DNA of 64,000 nucleotides, taken from Pseudomonas sp. GTDB taxonomy: Bacteria; Pseudomonadota; Gammaproteobacteria; Pseudomonadales; Pseudomonadaceae. The position numbers and the translations under genes are program-made. The stretch covers positions 1 to 64,000 of the forward strand of contig NZ_JAUXXP010000051.1 of assembly GCF_030684895.1 (NCBI RefSeq), read 5' to 3'. Every line of letters starts with the position of its first letter. Position 1 is the first letter of the stretch. Below, piece by piece: positions 21,214-31,702 of the stretch. The notes beneath the pieces were generated by a model. The model saw nothing but the letters and a program-made list of their open reading frames with translations. It was not told the origin of the DNA and made no database searches.

Positions 21214-21377
21214 GCCGCATCTCTTCGCTTAATTGCCGGCGATGGTAACGGATGCATGGCGCTCTGCGTAGGCTGGCTGTTGGTCGGGAAGGTTGCGCTG
21301 TGCTGGCGTGAGGCTTGGCTTTTTCTTATTAATTGGTACTATCGTTCCACTTAATAAGAAAAATGCTGGAGATTACC

Positions 21378-22616
21378 ATGCGCCTTGCCCCGCTTTCCGT
21401 GCTTGCCCTGTCCGTGTTGCTTGCCGCCTGCAGCGAAGAACCGGCCCCGGTGGCCAACTTGGATTTCCAGAAAGACCTGCAGACCCAACTGATCAAGGCC
21501 AAGCCCGGCACGGTGATCGAAATCCCGGCCGGCACCTATCAGCTAGACCGCAGCCTGAGCCTGAAAGTCAGCGGTGTGACCATCAAGGGCGCGGGCATGG
21601 ACAAGACTATCCTCAATTTCAAGGGACAGAAGTCCGGCGCCGAAGGCTTGCTGGTGGACGCCTCGGATTTCACCATTGAAGACATCGCCTTCGAGGACAC
21701 CCTGGGTGATTCGCTGAAAGTGGTGGGCGGCAAGAACATCATCATCCGCCGTGTGCGCACCGAATGGACCAACGGCCCGGCCACCGAAAACGGCGCCTAC
21801 GGCATCTACCCGGTGCAGACTGAAAACACCCTGATCGACGGCGCAGTGGCCATTGGTGCATCCGATGCTGGCATCTATGTCGGCCAGTCGCGCAACGTGG
21901 TGGTGCGCAACAGCCGCGCCGAGCGCAACGTCGCCGGCATCGAGATCGAGAACACCATCGACGCCGACGTGTATGACAACGTCGCCACCGGTAATACCGG
22001 CGGCATTCTGGTGTTCAACATGCCCAACCTGCCGCAGGCCGGGCGGGTGACGCGGGTATTCCGCAACAAGATCGAAGGTAACAATCACAAGAACTTTGGT
22101 CACAAGGGCACACCGGTGGCCAGCGTGCCGGCAGGCTCTGGTGTGGTGATCAACTCCAATGATGATGTCGAGGTGTTCGACAACGACATTGGCGACCACA
22201 AGACCGCCAACGTGATCATCAGCAGCTACTTCAGCACCGGGTACACCGACCTTTCCACCGCCGAGAACTTCGACCCCTATCCCGAAGGCATCCATATTCA
22301 CGGCAACCGCTTCGGCCCTGGTGGCGACAGCCCGGATCATCTGGAACTAAAAGCGCTGAAAGTTAGCCAGTTCGGCTTGAATGGTCGCCTGCCGGACATT
22401 CTCTGGGACGGTTACGTCAACCTCGACATCCTGGTGGACGGCAAGCTGCCGGCTGACCGGGCGATCTGCATCAACAACGGCGAAGCGGGGATGATCAACG
22501 TTGATGCGCCGAACAACTACAAGAACATCAGCACCGAGATGACCGACTACCGTTGCAGCCTGCCGCCGCTGCCGGCGGTGAAGCTGGCCTCGGCTGATGC
22601 CGACCAGGGGGCCTGA
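21378..22616 (+). CDS. Lipoprotein with right-handed parallel beta-helix
   Basis: Lipoprotein of 412 residues. The N-terminus [18 protein letters not shown] is a lipobox with the acylated Cys at residue 18. The rest consists of short strand-turn repeats of the pectate-lyase-like beta-helix: [72 protein letters not shown] and [18 protein letters not shown]. It likely binds or cleaves a polysaccharide or supports an envelope structure; no catalytic residues are assigned. The ATG at 21378 has GGAGA upstream. Its TGA overlaps the start of the diheme cytochrome by one base (TGATG), so the two are one operon. Pairs of this kind are seen in other proteobacteria (SO2930-type cytochrome neighbours). 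Confidence 0.82.
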   Translation: MRLAPLSVLALSVLLAACSEEPAPVANLDFQKDLQTQLIKAKPGTVIEIPAGTYQLDRSLSLKVSGVTIKGAGMDKTILNFKGQKSGAEGLLVDASDFTIEDIAFEDTLGDSLKVVGGKNIIIRRVRTEWTNGPATENGAYGIYPVQTENTLIDGAVAIGASDAGIYVGQSRNVVVRNSRAERNVAGIEIENTIDADVYDNVATGNTGGILVFNMPNLPQAGRVTRVFRNKIEGNNHKNFGHKGTPVASVPAGSGVVINSNDDVEVFDNDIGDHKTANVIISSYFSTGYTDLSTAENFDPYPEGIHIHGNRFGPGGDSPDHLELKALKVSQFGLNGRLPDILWDGYVNLDILVDGKLPADRAICINNGEAGMINVDAPNNYKNISTEMTDYRCSLPPLPAVKLASADADQGA

Positions 22617-23728
22617 TGCGTCGTCTGTTACTGGGAGCGCTGTTGCTCCTCGCTGGCTGCGAGCAGCAGCCGGCCCCGCTGTACCTGCCGCAAGGTGACA
22701 GCTACCCGGAAAAACTCAGCGAATGGGGCATGCTGCAGCGCGCCGATGGTTTTATCGCGCCGATTGCCGAGGCGCTGCCCTATGACCTGAATACCCCACT
22801 GTTTACCGACTACGCGCACAAGCTGCGCAGTGTGTGGATGCCAGCGGGTACGGCGGCGGCCTATGCCGAGGCGCATTTCGATTACCCACTCGGCACGGTG
22901 CTGAGCAAGACCTTCTACTACCCCAAAGACGCCCAGGGCCGTCTGCTGCTCAACGAGCAGGATGATCGCGACCCGCAACGGGGCCTGGAGCTGGCGCGGG
23001 TGCAGCTGATCGAAACACGCATCCTGCTCAAGCAGCAGGATGGCTGGGTAGCGCTGCCCTATGTGTGGGATGAGCAGCAACAGGAGGCCCATCTGGAGTG
23101 GGCAGGCGACAGCCGCGAGCTGAGCCTGCTGGATGCCGAGGGTAAGACCCAGCCAGTGGCCTACCAGGTACCGGATGCCAACCAGTGCGCTGGTTGCCAT
23201 GAGGAGCGTGCAGGGCAGGGCGTCAACCCGCTGGGGCCCAAGGCGCGCCATCTGAACAAGGATTTTGCCTACGCCGCTGGAACCCATAACCAGTTGCAGC
23301 ACTGGCAGCAGCAGGGCCGTCTGCACGGTGTGCCAGCCGAATTGCAGGGCGTGCCGCAAAACGCCCTATGGCCGACGCCGCGCAGTGGCGAGAGCCTGGA
23401 AAAGCAGGCGCGCAGTTATCTGGATGCCAACTGCAGCCACTGTCACAACCCCAAGGGGCCGGGGCGTACATCAGGGCTTTTGCTTAACCCCGACACGGCC
23501 ATCGGCATCAGCTATGGCCTATGCAAACAACCGGTGGCGGCGGGTAAGGGCTCGGGCGACCGCTTGGTGGATATTCACCCGGGGCAGCCGGATAAATCGG
23601 TGCTGCTGTTTCGCGTGGAAAGTGTCGACCCGAGCATTATGATGCCGGAGCTGGGCCGCTCCACCGTGCATGCCGAGGGGGTGGAGGTGCTGCAGCGCTG
23701 GATCGCCAGCCTGAAAGGGGATTGCTGA
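22616..23728 (+). CDS. SO2930-family diheme c-type cytochrome lipoprotein
   Basis: Exported cytochrome of 370 residues. [15 protein letters not shown] is a lipoprotein signal with Cys15. Two CxxCH heme-binding motifs are visible: CAGCH at 191-195 and CSHCH at 273-277. The N-terminal region (YPEKLSEWGML, LPYDLNTPLFTDYAHKLRSVWMP, YPLGTVLSKTFYYP) is the signature of the SO2930 family. A C-terminal PDKSVLLFRVES...MMPELGRSTVHAEGV block resembles the end of other di- or triheme cytochromes and may supply axial Met. It probably moves electrons at the outer face of the inner membrane or in the periplasm. It is translationally coupled to the beta-helix lipoprotein; electron donor and acceptor are unknown. 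Confidence 0.88.
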   Translation: MRRLLLGALLLLAGCEQQPAPLYLPQGDSYPEKLSEWGMLQRADGFIAPIAEALPYDLNTPLFTDYAHKLRSVWMPAGTAAAYAEAHFDYPLGTVLSKTFYYPKDAQGRLLLNEQDDRDPQRGLELARVQLIETRILLKQQDGWVALPYVWDEQQQEAHLEWAGDSRELSLLDAEGKTQPVAYQVPDANQCAGCHEERAGQGVNPLGPKARHLNKDFAYAAGTHNQLQHWQQQGRLHGVPAELQGVPQNALWPTPRSGESLEKQARSYLDANCSHCHNPKGPGRTSGLLLNPDTAIGISYGLCKQPVAAGKGSGDRLVDIHPGQPDKSVLLFRVESVDPSIMMPELGRSTVHAEGVEVLQRWIASLKGDC

Positions 23729-23896
23729 AGGTCGCGACCTGTTTTCGTGCGTCGCGGCAGGCGTGGGGCATGCCTGGCCCTGTTGTGGTGCGCGTCAGTG
23801 GTGGGTTAATGCGCCAGGCCGCGCCGGCTCTGGCTTGGGCCACTGGCATAAGTCTTGCGCTGCCTGGTTATCGCCCAGGCTCGCAGGAGGCCCGCT

Positions 23897-26800
23897 GTGT
23901 CGATTCATATCGCCTTGCACCATGTCAGCCACTACCGCTACGACCGCGCCGTCAACCTTGGCCCGCAGGTCGTGCGCCTGCGTCCTGCACCGCACAGCCG
24001 TACCCGGGTTCTGTCCTACGCGTTGAAGGTCGAGCCGGGCGAGCACTTTATCAACTGGCAGCAGGACCCTCAGGGCAACTACCTGGCGCGCCTGGTGTTT
24101 CCGGAAAAGACCCGCGAGCTGAAGATCGAGGTCGATCTGGTCGCCGAAATGGCGGTGTTTAACCCCTTCGATTTCTTCCTCGAACCCTACGCCGAGAAAA
24201 TCCCCTTCGCCTACACCGCGGGCGAGCAGCTGGAGCTGGCGCCCTATCTGGTCAAACTGCCGGCCGGTAAGCAGTTTGCCAAGTACCTGGCCAGCATTGA
24301 GCGCACGCCACTGCCCAGCGTGGACTTTCTGGTAGCGCTGAATCAGCGCCTGTCCACTGACATCGGCTACCTGATCCGCCTGGAACCGGGCGTACAAACC
24401 CCGGAAGAAAGCCTGGAAAAAGGCTCCGGCTCCTGTCGCGATTCGGCCTGGCTGCTGGTGCAGTTATTCCGCCACCTGGGCCTGGCGGCGCGCTTTGTTT
24501 CCGGCTACCTGATCCAACTGAAAGCCGATGTGAAATCCCTTGATGGCCCGTCCGGCACCGAGGTGGATTTCACTGATCTGCATGCCTGGTGCGAGGTTTA
24601 CCTGCCCGGTGCCGGCTGGATTGGCCTGGACCCGACCAGTGGCCTGTTCGCCGGTGAAGGCCATATTCCGCTGGCCTGCAGCCCTGAGCCGTCTTCGGCC
24701 GCGCCGATCAGCGGTGGCGTGGATGAAAGTGAATGCGAGTTCAGCCATGAAATGTGGGTCGAGCGCATCTGGGAAGCGCCGCGCGTCAGCAAGCCTTACA
24801 GCGACGAGCAGTGGCAGGCGATTGTCGGCCTCGGCCAGAGAATAGATGACGATCTGCAGGCCCAGGACGTCCGCCTGACCATGGGCGGCGAGCCAACCTT
24901 TGTTGCCCTTGATTACCCCGATGATCCCGAGTGGAACACCGCCGCCTTGGGGCCGAACAAGCGCCGCCTGGCCACCGAGCTGTTTCATCGTCTGCGTGAG
25001 CATTACGCGCCAGAAGCGCTGGTGCATTTTGGCCAGGGCAAGTGGTACCCCGGCGAACAGCTGCCGCGCTGGTCGCTGAATGCCTACTGGCGGCGTGATG
25101 GCGAGCCAATCTGGCACAACTCGGCGCTGTATGCCGATGAGCAGCAGGACTACGGCGTCGATGCGGCCAAGGCCGCCGACTTCCTTGGCTTGCTCGCCGA
25201 GCGCTTGGGCGTGGATGGTAAATACTGCGTGCCGGCTTATGAGGACCGTTTCTACTACCTGTGGCGCGAGCGCAAGCTGCCGATCAACGTCAGCGCTGAA
25301 GACCCGCGTCTGGCCGACCCGCTGGAGCGCGAGCGCCTGCGCAAAGTCTTCGAGCAAGGCCTGGATAAAGTGGTCGGGCATATCCTGCCGTTGGCTCGGC
25401 ACGCCAAACAGCTGGGCTGGCAAAGCGGCAGCTGGTTCCTGCGTGACCAGCATTGTCGGCTGATACCGGGCGATTCGGCGATGGGCTATCGCCTGCCGCT
25501 GGACTCACAGCCCTGGGTCAGCGAGGCCGATTACCCCTACGTGACCCCGGAAGATCCGAGCCAGCACTTCGCGCCGCTGCCGGCTGCGGCGCAGATCAAG
25601 CCGCAGGTGCGTGGTGTTTGGACGGGCAGCCAGAATGGCGCGAGCAAACGCCCGTTACTCGGTCAATCGGCTGCCGGCATCGTGCGTACTGCGCTGTGCG
25701 CCGAACCGCGTGACGGCAAGCTCTATCTGTTTATGCCGCCGCTGGTTCGCCTGGAGGATTACCTGGAACTGGTGGCGGCCATCGAAGCCACCGCCGCCGA
25801 GCTGAAATGCCCGGTGTTGCTGGAAGGTTACGAGCCGCCGCTGGACCCGCGTCTGCAGTTCTTTCGGGTGACTCCGGACCCAGGCGTGATCGAAGTGAAT
25901 ATCCACCCGGCCGCCAGTTGGGATGAGCTGGTCGAGCGCACCGAGTTTCTCTACGAGCAGGCCCGCGAATGCCGTCTGTCCAGCGAGAAATTTATGATCG
26001 ACGGCCGCCATACCGGCACCGGGGGCGGCAATCACTTTGTACTCGGTGGCGCGACGCCGGCGGATTCGCCGTTTCTGCGTCGGCCGGACCTGCTGCGCAG
26101 CCTGATTAGCTACTGGCACAACCATCCATCGCTGTCCTACCTGTTCAGCGGCCTGTTTATCGGCCCGACTTCCCAGGCACCACGCATCGACGAAGCGCGT
26201 AACGATGCCCTGTACGAGTTGGAAATCGCCTTCGCACAAATGCCCGAAGTGGGCCGCGATTGTCAGCCCTGGTTGGTCGACCGCCTGCTGCGCAACCTGT
26301 TGGTGGACGTGACCGGTAACACCCATCGCTCCGAGTTCTGTATCGACAAGTTGTACTCGCCGGACTCGGCCTCCGGGCGCCTCGGTCTGCTGGAGCTGCG
26401 CGCCTTCGAGATGCCGCCCCATGCGCAAATGAGCCTGGCCCAGCAGTTGCTGATCCGCGCGTTGATCGCGCGCTTCTGGCGCGAGCCCTACAAGCCGGCG
26501 CGGCTGGTGCGCTGGGGCACCGAGCTGCATGACCGCTACCTGCTGCCGCACTTTATCGAGCAGGATTTTGCCGACGTGCTGCAGGAGCTCGACGGCTGCG
26601 GCTATCGCCTGCACAGCGAATGGTTTGCCCCGCATTTCGAGTTCCGCTTTCCCAAATCCGGCGATTTCAACGTCAAGGGCATCGAGCTGGAGCTGCGTCA
26701 GGCCCTGGAACCTTGGCATGTGTTGGGCGAAGAGGGCGGTGGTGGCGGTACGGTGCGTTATGTCGACTCCTCGCTGGAACGCATGCAGGTCAAGCTCAGC

Positions 26801-27187
26801 GGCCTGCCGAGTGACCGCTATGTGCTGACCTGTAACGGCGTACCGGTGCCGCTGCGGCCTACCGGCAAAGTCGGCGAATTTGTCGGCGGCGTGCGTTTCC
26901 GTGCCTGGCAGCCGGCCAACTGCCTGCACCCGACCATCGAGGTGCATGCGCCGCTGGTATTCGACCTGGTGGACAGCTGGATGAACCGCTCCCTTGGCGG
27001 TTGCCAGTATCATGTCGCTCACCCCGGCGGACGCAATTACGACAGCCTGCCGGTCAATGCCTTTGAAGCCGAGAGTCGGCGCCTGGCGCGCTTCTTCCGC
27101 CTGGGCCACAGTCCCGGCAAGCGCCCGGCGTTGGCTCCGATCAATAATAATGAAATGCCCATGACCCTGGATTTGCGCCTCGTTTAA
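23897..27187 (+). CDS. Transglutaminase-like protein with DUF2126
   Basis: Large cytoplasmic protein of 1096 residues, first of a three-gene cluster. Residues 1-85 form the bacterial transglutaminase N-terminal beta domain (SIHIALHHVSHYRYDRAVNLGPQVVRLRP). Residues about 150-260 hold the papain-like transglutaminase core with triad Cys180 (GSGSCRDSAW), His229 (DLHAWCEVYLP) and Asp245 (GLDPTSG). The remaining 800 residues are DUF2126, including MGGEPTFVALD, PGVIEVNIHPAASWDELV and DGRHTGTGGGNHFVLGG, which read like an amidoligase or ATP-using domain. It starts at GTG 23897 with a perfect AGGAGG six bases upstream. Known clusters of this kind are predicted to make or cut a peptide-like tag or metabolite; none is chemically solved to my knowledge. 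Confidence 0.92.
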   Translation: MSIHIALHHVSHYRYDRAVNLGPQVVRLRPAPHSRTRVLSYALKVEPGEHFINWQQDPQGNYLARLVFPEKTRELKIEVDLVAEMAVFNPFDFFLEPYAEKIPFAYTAGEQLELAPYLVKLPAGKQFAKYLASIERTPLPSVDFLVALNQRLSTDIGYLIRLEPGVQTPEESLEKGSGSCRDSAWLLVQLFRHLGLAARFVSGYLIQLKADVKSLDGPSGTEVDFTDLHAWCEVYLPGAGWIGLDPTSGLFAGEGHIPLACSPEPSSAAPISGGVDESECEFSHEMWVERIWEAPRVSKPYSDEQWQAIVGLGQRIDDDLQAQDVRLTMGGEPTFVALDYPDDPEWNTAALGPNKRRLATELFHRLREHYAPEALVHFGQGKWYPGEQLPRWSLNAYWRRDGEPIWHNSALYADEQQDYGVDAAKAADFLGLLAERLGVDGKYCVPAYEDRFYYLWRERKLPINVSAEDPRLADPLERERLRKVFEQGLDKVVGHILPLARHAKQLGWQSGSWFLRDQHCRLIPGDSAMGYRLPLDSQPWVSEADYPYVTPEDPSQHFAPLPAAAQIKPQVRGVWTGSQNGASKRPLLGQSAAGIVRTALCAEPRDGKLYLFMPPLVRLEDYLELVAAIEATAAELKCPVLLEGYEPPLDPRLQFFRVTPDPGVIEVNIHPAASWDELVERTEFLYEQARECRLSSEKFMIDGRHTGTGGGNHFVLGGATPADSPFLRRPDLLRSLISYWHNHPSLSYLFSGLFIGPTSQAPRIDEARNDALYELEIAFAQMPEVGRDCQPWLVDRLLRNLLVDVTGNTHRSEFCIDKLYSPDSASGRLGLLELRAFEMPPHAQMSLAQQLLIRALIARFWREPYKPARLVRWGTELHDRYLLPHFIEQDFADVLQELDGCGYRLHSEWFAPHFEFRFPKSGDFNVKGIELELRQALEPWHVLGEEGGGGGTVRYVDSSLERMQVKLSGLPSDRYVLTCNGVPVPLRPTGKVGEFVGGVRFRAWQPANCLHPTIEVHAPLVFDLVDSWMNRSLGGCQYHVAHPGGRNYDSLPVNAFEAESRRLARFFRLGHSPGKRPALAPINNNEMPMTLDLRLV

Positions 27188-27219
27188 TCCTATCGGCGCT
27201 GCCATTTATCGAGCCTGCC

Positions 27220-29712
27220 ATGCCCGACCTGCTTGCCGACTACACCCTGACGTCTGGGGCTTACCACGAACTGTTAGACGCTGATGGACAGGTGCGCCCG
27301 CACTGGCGCCTGCTGTTGGAGCGTTTGCAGCGCAGCAGCCCGGCGCAGCTGGCGCAGCGTCAGGCCTTGCTGGCCAGGCAGATTCAGGAAAATGGGGTGA
27401 CCTACAATGTCTACGCCGATCCCGATGGCGCCGACCGGCCGTGGGAGCTGGACCTGCTGCCTAATCTGATTCCCGCCGAAGAATGGCAGCAGATCGCCGC
27501 CGGCGTGGCGCAGCGTGCCGGCTTACTGAACGCCGTGTTGGCCGACTTGTATGGCCCACAGCAACTGCTGGCCGACGGCCTGTTGCCGGCTGAGCTGGTG
27601 TTTGGTCATAACAACTACCTGTGGCCTTGCCAGGGCGTGCAGCCGCCTGGCGGAACCTATCTGCATCTGTATGCGGTGGACCTGGCCCGCGCCCCGGATG
27701 GCCGCTGGTGGGTCACCGCCGACCGTACCCAGGCGCCCTCCGGCGCGGGTTATGCCCTGGAAAATCGGCAGATTGTCTCCCGCGCTTTTCCCGAGCTGTA
27801 CCGCGACCTGCGCGTGCAATACCTGGCCGGCTTCTTCCGCACCCTGCAGGACACTCTGGCGCGCCAGGCCCCGGCCGGCAGTGAAACACCGCTGGTGGTG
27901 CTGCTCACCCCTGGGCGTTTCAACGAGAGCTATTTCGAGCACCTGTACCTGGCTCGTCAGCTTGGCTACCCGCTGGTGGAAGGCAGTGACCTGACCGTGC
28001 GCGACGCCAAGGTCTACCTGAAGACTCTGGCCGGCCTGCGCCGCGTGCATGCGGTGTTACGCCGTCTGGATGATGACTTCTGCGACCCGCTGGAACTGCG
28101 CACCGACTCGGCCCTCGGTGTGCCCGGCCTGCTGGAAGCGGTGCGCCAGGGCAATGTGCTGGTGGCCAACGCCCTTGGCAGTGGCGTGCTGGAGTCTCCT
28201 GGCTTGCCGGGCTTTCTCCCGGCCATCGCGGAAAAATTATTGGGCGAAGAACTGCTGCTGCCGAGCATCGCCAGCTGGTGGTGCGGTGAGCCGCCGGTGC
28301 TGGACAAGGCCCTGGAGCAGCTCGATGAGTTGCTGGTGCGCGCCAGCTTTCCCTCGCAGAGCTTTGCTCCGGTGTTTGGCCGCGATCTGGACGCGGCGCA
28401 GCGCGCCGAATTGGCCGAACGCCTCAAGGCGCGGCCTTATGCCTATGTCGCTCAGGCGTTGGCGCAACTGTCGCAGGCGCCGGTCTGGCAGCCGGAAGAA
28501 GGCCAGCTGGCGCCGCGCGCCATCGGCATGCGAGTGTTTGCCGTGGCCAGCGCCGAGGGGTATCGGGTGATGCCCGGTGGCCTGACCCGAGTTGCCGCCG
28601 ACGCGGACGCCGAAGTGGTGTCGATGCAGCGTGGCGGTGCCAGCAAGGACACCTGGGTGCTCGGCGAACGGCATGCCGGCGGCGAACCCTGGCAATGGCT
28701 GCGCCCGCTGGGCGTGGCCGATCTGGTGCGCAGCGACCCCTATCTGCCTTCGCGGGTGGTGGAAAACCTCTACTGGTTTGGCCGCTACAGCGAACGCTGC
28801 GAGGACGGTGCGCGGCTGCTGCGCATCATGCTGGCGCGTTATGTGGATGACGACGATGACCCGCAAGCGCTGCAAACCGCCCTGAGCCTGGCCGAGAGCC
28901 TGGGCCTGCTACCGGATGCCGACAGCGGCGAACTGCAAGCGCGGCTGCTTGAAGCACTGCTTGGCGAGGACTGGCCCGACAGCCTGCGCGGCAATCTGCA
29001 GCGCCTGCAGTGGGTGGCTGGCAGCGTGCGCGGCAAGCTGTCCCAGGCTAACTGGCAGGCCTTGCTGGAGTTGCAACGCGAGGCCCAGGGGCTGAGCAGC
29101 GAGCAGGCCGACTTCGGCGAACTGCTGGATTTTCTCGATCGTCTGCTGCTGTCGCTGGCGGCGCTGTCAGGCTTTGCCCTGGATGACATGACCCGCGATG
29201 ACGGCTGGCGTTTTCTGATGATTGGTCGCTGCATTGAGCGCCTGCAGTTTCTCTGCGACAGCCTGGCAAATTTTCTGCGTAGCAGCGCGGCGCAGGATCA
29301 GTCCGCGTTGGCGTGGCTGCTGGAGCTGGGCAACAGCAGCATCACCTACCGCACCCGCTACCTGGCCTCGGCGCAGCTGATTCCGGTGCTCGACCTGTTG
29401 CTGCTGGATGAGCAGAACCCGCATGCCGTGCTGTTTCAGGTGCGCACTCTGCTGCGCTCGCTATCGCGCCTGGGTGAGCGCTTCGAGCTGCCCAGCGAGC
29501 GCCGGCTGAAACACCTGGAAGGGCAACTGGCGCGCTTTAGCCTGGCCAGCCTGGAGAATCCGCTGTTCGGCGCGGCCAGTGTGCAGGAGGTGCTTGAAGG
29601 TCTGGCCGGCTTGCTGGAAAGCATCAGCCAGGCCAGTGCGGAAATTTCTGATCGCTTGGGCCTGCGCTTTTTCGTGCATGTCGATGCCAGCCAGCGGACG
29701 CAATCCTCATGA
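27220..29712 (+). CDS. Circularly permuted ATP-grasp fused to alpha-E domain
   Basis: 830-residue fusion. The N-terminal two thirds (about 70-470) match circularly permuted type 2 ATP-grasp proteins (DUF404/DUF407): QENGVTYNVYADPDGADRPWELDLLPNLI, NNYLWPCQGVQPPGGTYLHLYAVDLAR, LLTPGRFNESYFEHLYLARQLGYPLVEG, DLTVRDAKVYLKTL and RRVHAVLRRLDDDFCDPLELR. The C-terminal third, from about PSRVVENLYWFGRYSERCEDGARLLRIML, is the helical alpha-E domain (DUF403). It likely forms an amide bond with ATP, with the alpha-E part as partner. It lies 32 bases after the DUF2126 gene and overlaps the following transglutaminase by four bases (ATGA). In other genomes the two domains can be separate genes. Confidence 0.9.
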   Translation: MPDLLADYTLTSGAYHELLDADGQVRPHWRLLLERLQRSSPAQLAQRQALLARQIQENGVTYNVYADPDGADRPWELDLLPNLIPAEEWQQIAAGVAQRAGLLNAVLADLYGPQQLLADGLLPAELVFGHNNYLWPCQGVQPPGGTYLHLYAVDLARAPDGRWWVTADRTQAPSGAGYALENRQIVSRAFPELYRDLRVQYLAGFFRTLQDTLARQAPAGSETPLVVLLTPGRFNESYFEHLYLARQLGYPLVEGSDLTVRDAKVYLKTLAGLRRVHAVLRRLDDDFCDPLELRTDSALGVPGLLEAVRQGNVLVANALGSGVLESPGLPGFLPAIAEKLLGEELLLPSIASWWCGEPPVLDKALEQLDELLVRASFPSQSFAPVFGRDLDAAQRAELAERLKARPYAYVAQALAQLSQAPVWQPEEGQLAPRAIGMRVFAVASAEGYRVMPGGLTRVAADADAEVVSMQRGGASKDTWVLGERHAGGEPWQWLRPLGVADLVRSDPYLPSRVVENLYWFGRYSERCEDGARLLRIMLARYVDDDDDPQALQTALSLAESLGLLPDADSGELQARLLEALLGEDWPDSLRGNLQRLQWVAGSVRGKLSQANWQALLELQREAQGLSSEQADFGELLDFLDRLLLSLAALSGFALDDMTRDDGWRFLMIGRCIERLQFLCDSLANFLRSSAAQDQSALAWLLELGNSSITYRTRYLASAQLIPVLDLLLLDEQNPHAVLFQVRTLLRSLSRLGERFELPSERRLKHLEGQLARFSLASLENPLFGAASVQEVLEGLAGLLESISQASAEISDRLGLRFFVHVDASQRTQSS

Positions 29713-30605
29713 GCAGCGCCCGCTACCAGATTCTTCACGACACCCATTATCGCTACGCCAGCCCAGTGTCGCTGGCCCAACAACTGGCGCACCTGTGGCC
29801 GCGCGCCTGCCCCTGGCAGCGCAATCACAATCAGCAACTGCTGGTCAGCCCGCAACCGTGTCAGCGCCAGGATGCCCTGGATGTATTCGGCAACCCGCTG
29901 ACCCGCCTGGTGTTCGAGCGCCCGCATAACGAACTTAAAGTCAGTGCGCGCCTGCAGGTCGAGGTGCTGGCGCGCCCAGCGCTGGATTTGCAGGCGTCGC
30001 CGCCCTGGGAAGAGGCCTGCACGGCGTTGCGTTACAGTGGCCAGGCGCTGTTGCCCGGCGTGCTGGAGGCCACGCGCTTTCGTTTCGAGTCGCCGTATGT
30101 GCACCTCAAGCAGGTGTTTTCCGATTACGCGGCGGATTGCTTTAGCCCCAGCCGGCCGTTGTTGGCGGCGGTGGATGGGTTGATGCAGAAGATTTATCAA
30201 GAGTTCAGCTTCGATGCCGCCGCTACCCAGGTGGCGACGCCGCTGTTGCAAGTGCTGGAGGAGCGTCGTGGTGTATGCCAGGACTTCGCCCACCTGATGC
30301 TTGCCTGCCTGCGCTCCATGGGCCTTTCGGCGCGCTATATCAGTGGTTATCTGCTGACCCAGCCGCCACCCGGTCAGCCACGGTTGATCGGCGCCGATGC
30401 TTCACACGCCTGGATCTCGGTGTATTGCCCGCAGCACGGCTGGGTGGATTTCGACCCGACCAACAATATCCGCCCGGCGCTGGAACACATCACCCTGGCC
30501 TGGGGCCGCGACTTTGCCGATGTCTCACCGCTGCGTGGGGTGATTCTCGGCGGTGGCAGCCATGACCCCGAGGTGCAGGTGACGGTACTGCCGTTGGCGG
30601 GCTAG
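29709..30605 (+). CDS. Transglutaminase-like cysteine protease family protein
   Basis: 298 residues with the same architecture as the front of the cluster's first protein: N-terminal beta domain ([27 protein letters not shown]) and a transglutaminase core with Cys190 ([14 protein letters not shown]), His233 ([10 protein letters not shown]) and Asp249 (FDPTNN). These proteins usually act as peptidases or transacylases. It is translationally coupled to the ATP-grasp gene by an ATGA overlap. Its stop codon overlaps the stop of the converging DUF808 gene (30602-30605), so the two 3' ends leave no room for a terminator. Confidence 0.9.
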   Translation: MSSARYQILHDTHYRYASPVSLAQQLAHLWPRACPWQRNHNQQLLVSPQPCQRQDALDVFGNPLTRLVFERPHNELKVSARLQVEVLARPALDLQASPPWEEACTALRYSGQALLPGVLEATRFRFESPYVHLKQVFSDYAADCFSPSRPLLAAVDGLMQKIYQEFSFDAAATQVATPLLQVLEERRGVCQDFAHLMLACLRSMGLSARYISGYLLTQPPPGQPRLIGADASHAWISVYCPQHGWVDFDPTNNIRPALEHITLAWGRDFADVSPLRGVILGGGSHDPEVQVTVLPLAG

Positions 30606-31543
30606 TTCTTGATGGCTTTCCAGGCGCGGGTGGCCAGGCTGACCAGCAGCAGGGCAACGGCACCGGCAATGATCCCGGCGACGGCATTCAGCAGCGTCGG
30701 CAACAAGGCCGCGAGCAGGCCGCTGCTGACTGCCACGCTTTGCGCCAGCTGGTCGATCCACACCTGCGCGGCATGCACACCGTGGGTGAGGATGCCGCCG
30801 CCGACCATAAACATCGCTGCGGTGCCGAGAATCGACAGGGTTTTCATCATGTACGGCGCGGTAAACAGAATGCCGCGACCGAGGCTGCGTTGCAGGCGGC
30901 TGCCCAGGCCTTCGCCGGCGCGCTGGTTGAGATAGAGGCCGGCGTCATCCAGCTTGACGATACCTGCCACCAGGCCATAAACCCCAACCGTCATCAGCAG
31001 GGCGATACCCGAAAGCACCACCACCTGCTTGCCGAAACTGGCCAGGGCCACGGTGCCGAGGGTGATGGCAATGATTTCCGCCGAAAGGATAAAGTCGGTG
31101 CGGATTGCGCCTTTGATCTTGTCCTGCTCGAACGCCAGGATATCCACCTCCGGATCTGCCACTGCGTGTAGCCGTTCAACGTGCTGCACCTGGGCATCAG
31201 CCTGGTTGTGGAGGAACTTATGCGCGAGCTTCTCGAAGCCCTCGTAGCAGAGGAAGGCGCCGCCAAACATCAGCAGCGGCGTTACCGCCCAGGGCGCGAA
31301 GGTACTGATCAGCAAGGCGGCGGGCACCAGAATCAGCTTGTTCTTCAGCGAACCCTTGGCCACTGCCCAGACCACCGGTAGCTCACGGTCGGCGCGCACG
31401 CCGCTGACCTGCTGAGCATTGAGCGCTAGGTCATCGCCGAGTACCCCGACGGTTTTTTTTGCGGCAATTTTAGTCATCACCGCTACGTCGTCGAGGACGG
31501 CGGCGATGTCATCAAGCAGGGTTAACAGGCTAGCGCCGGCCAT
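30602..31543 (-). CDS. DUF808 (YedI-like) membrane protein
   Basis: Inner-membrane protein of 313 residues in the DUF808 family, which includes E. coli YedI; function is unknown. The N-terminus [45 protein letters not shown] is typical. Then come several hydrophobic segments: [86 protein letters not shown] and a glycine-rich stretch near the C-terminus ([22 protein letters not shown]). A ligand-like [19 protein letters not shown] loop follows the second helix. AAAGGAA precedes the ATG at 31543. It converges on the transglutaminase cluster with overlapping stop codons. Confidence 0.9.
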   Translation of the reverse strand: MAGASLLTLLDDIAAVLDDVAVMTKIAAKKTVGVLGDDLALNAQQVSGVRADRELPVVWAVAKGSLKNKLILVPAALLISTFAPWAVTPLLMFGGAFLCYEGFEKLAHKFLHNQADAQVQHVERLHAVADPEVDILAFEQDKIKGAIRTDFILSAEIIAITLGTVALASFGKQVVVLSGIALLMTVGVYGLVAGIVKLDDAGLYLNQRAGEGLGSRLQRSLGRGILFTAPYMMKTLSILGTAAMFMVGGGILTHGVHAAQVWIDQLAQSVAVSSGLLAALLPTLLNAVAGIIAGAVALLLVSLATRAWKAIKN

Positions 31544-31702
31544 GCGATGGATTCCTTTCTACGGTTTCTGCGGCAAATCACCCGGCAGAACTGCGGGCAG
31601 ATCTGTAGGCAATAGTGCGCAGATTTATACGTGAGTCAGCACGCATCAGCCATAGGCGGCCAATCCAGGTTTGCCGCAGTGCACGAAAAGCCGACTGTGA
31701 AG

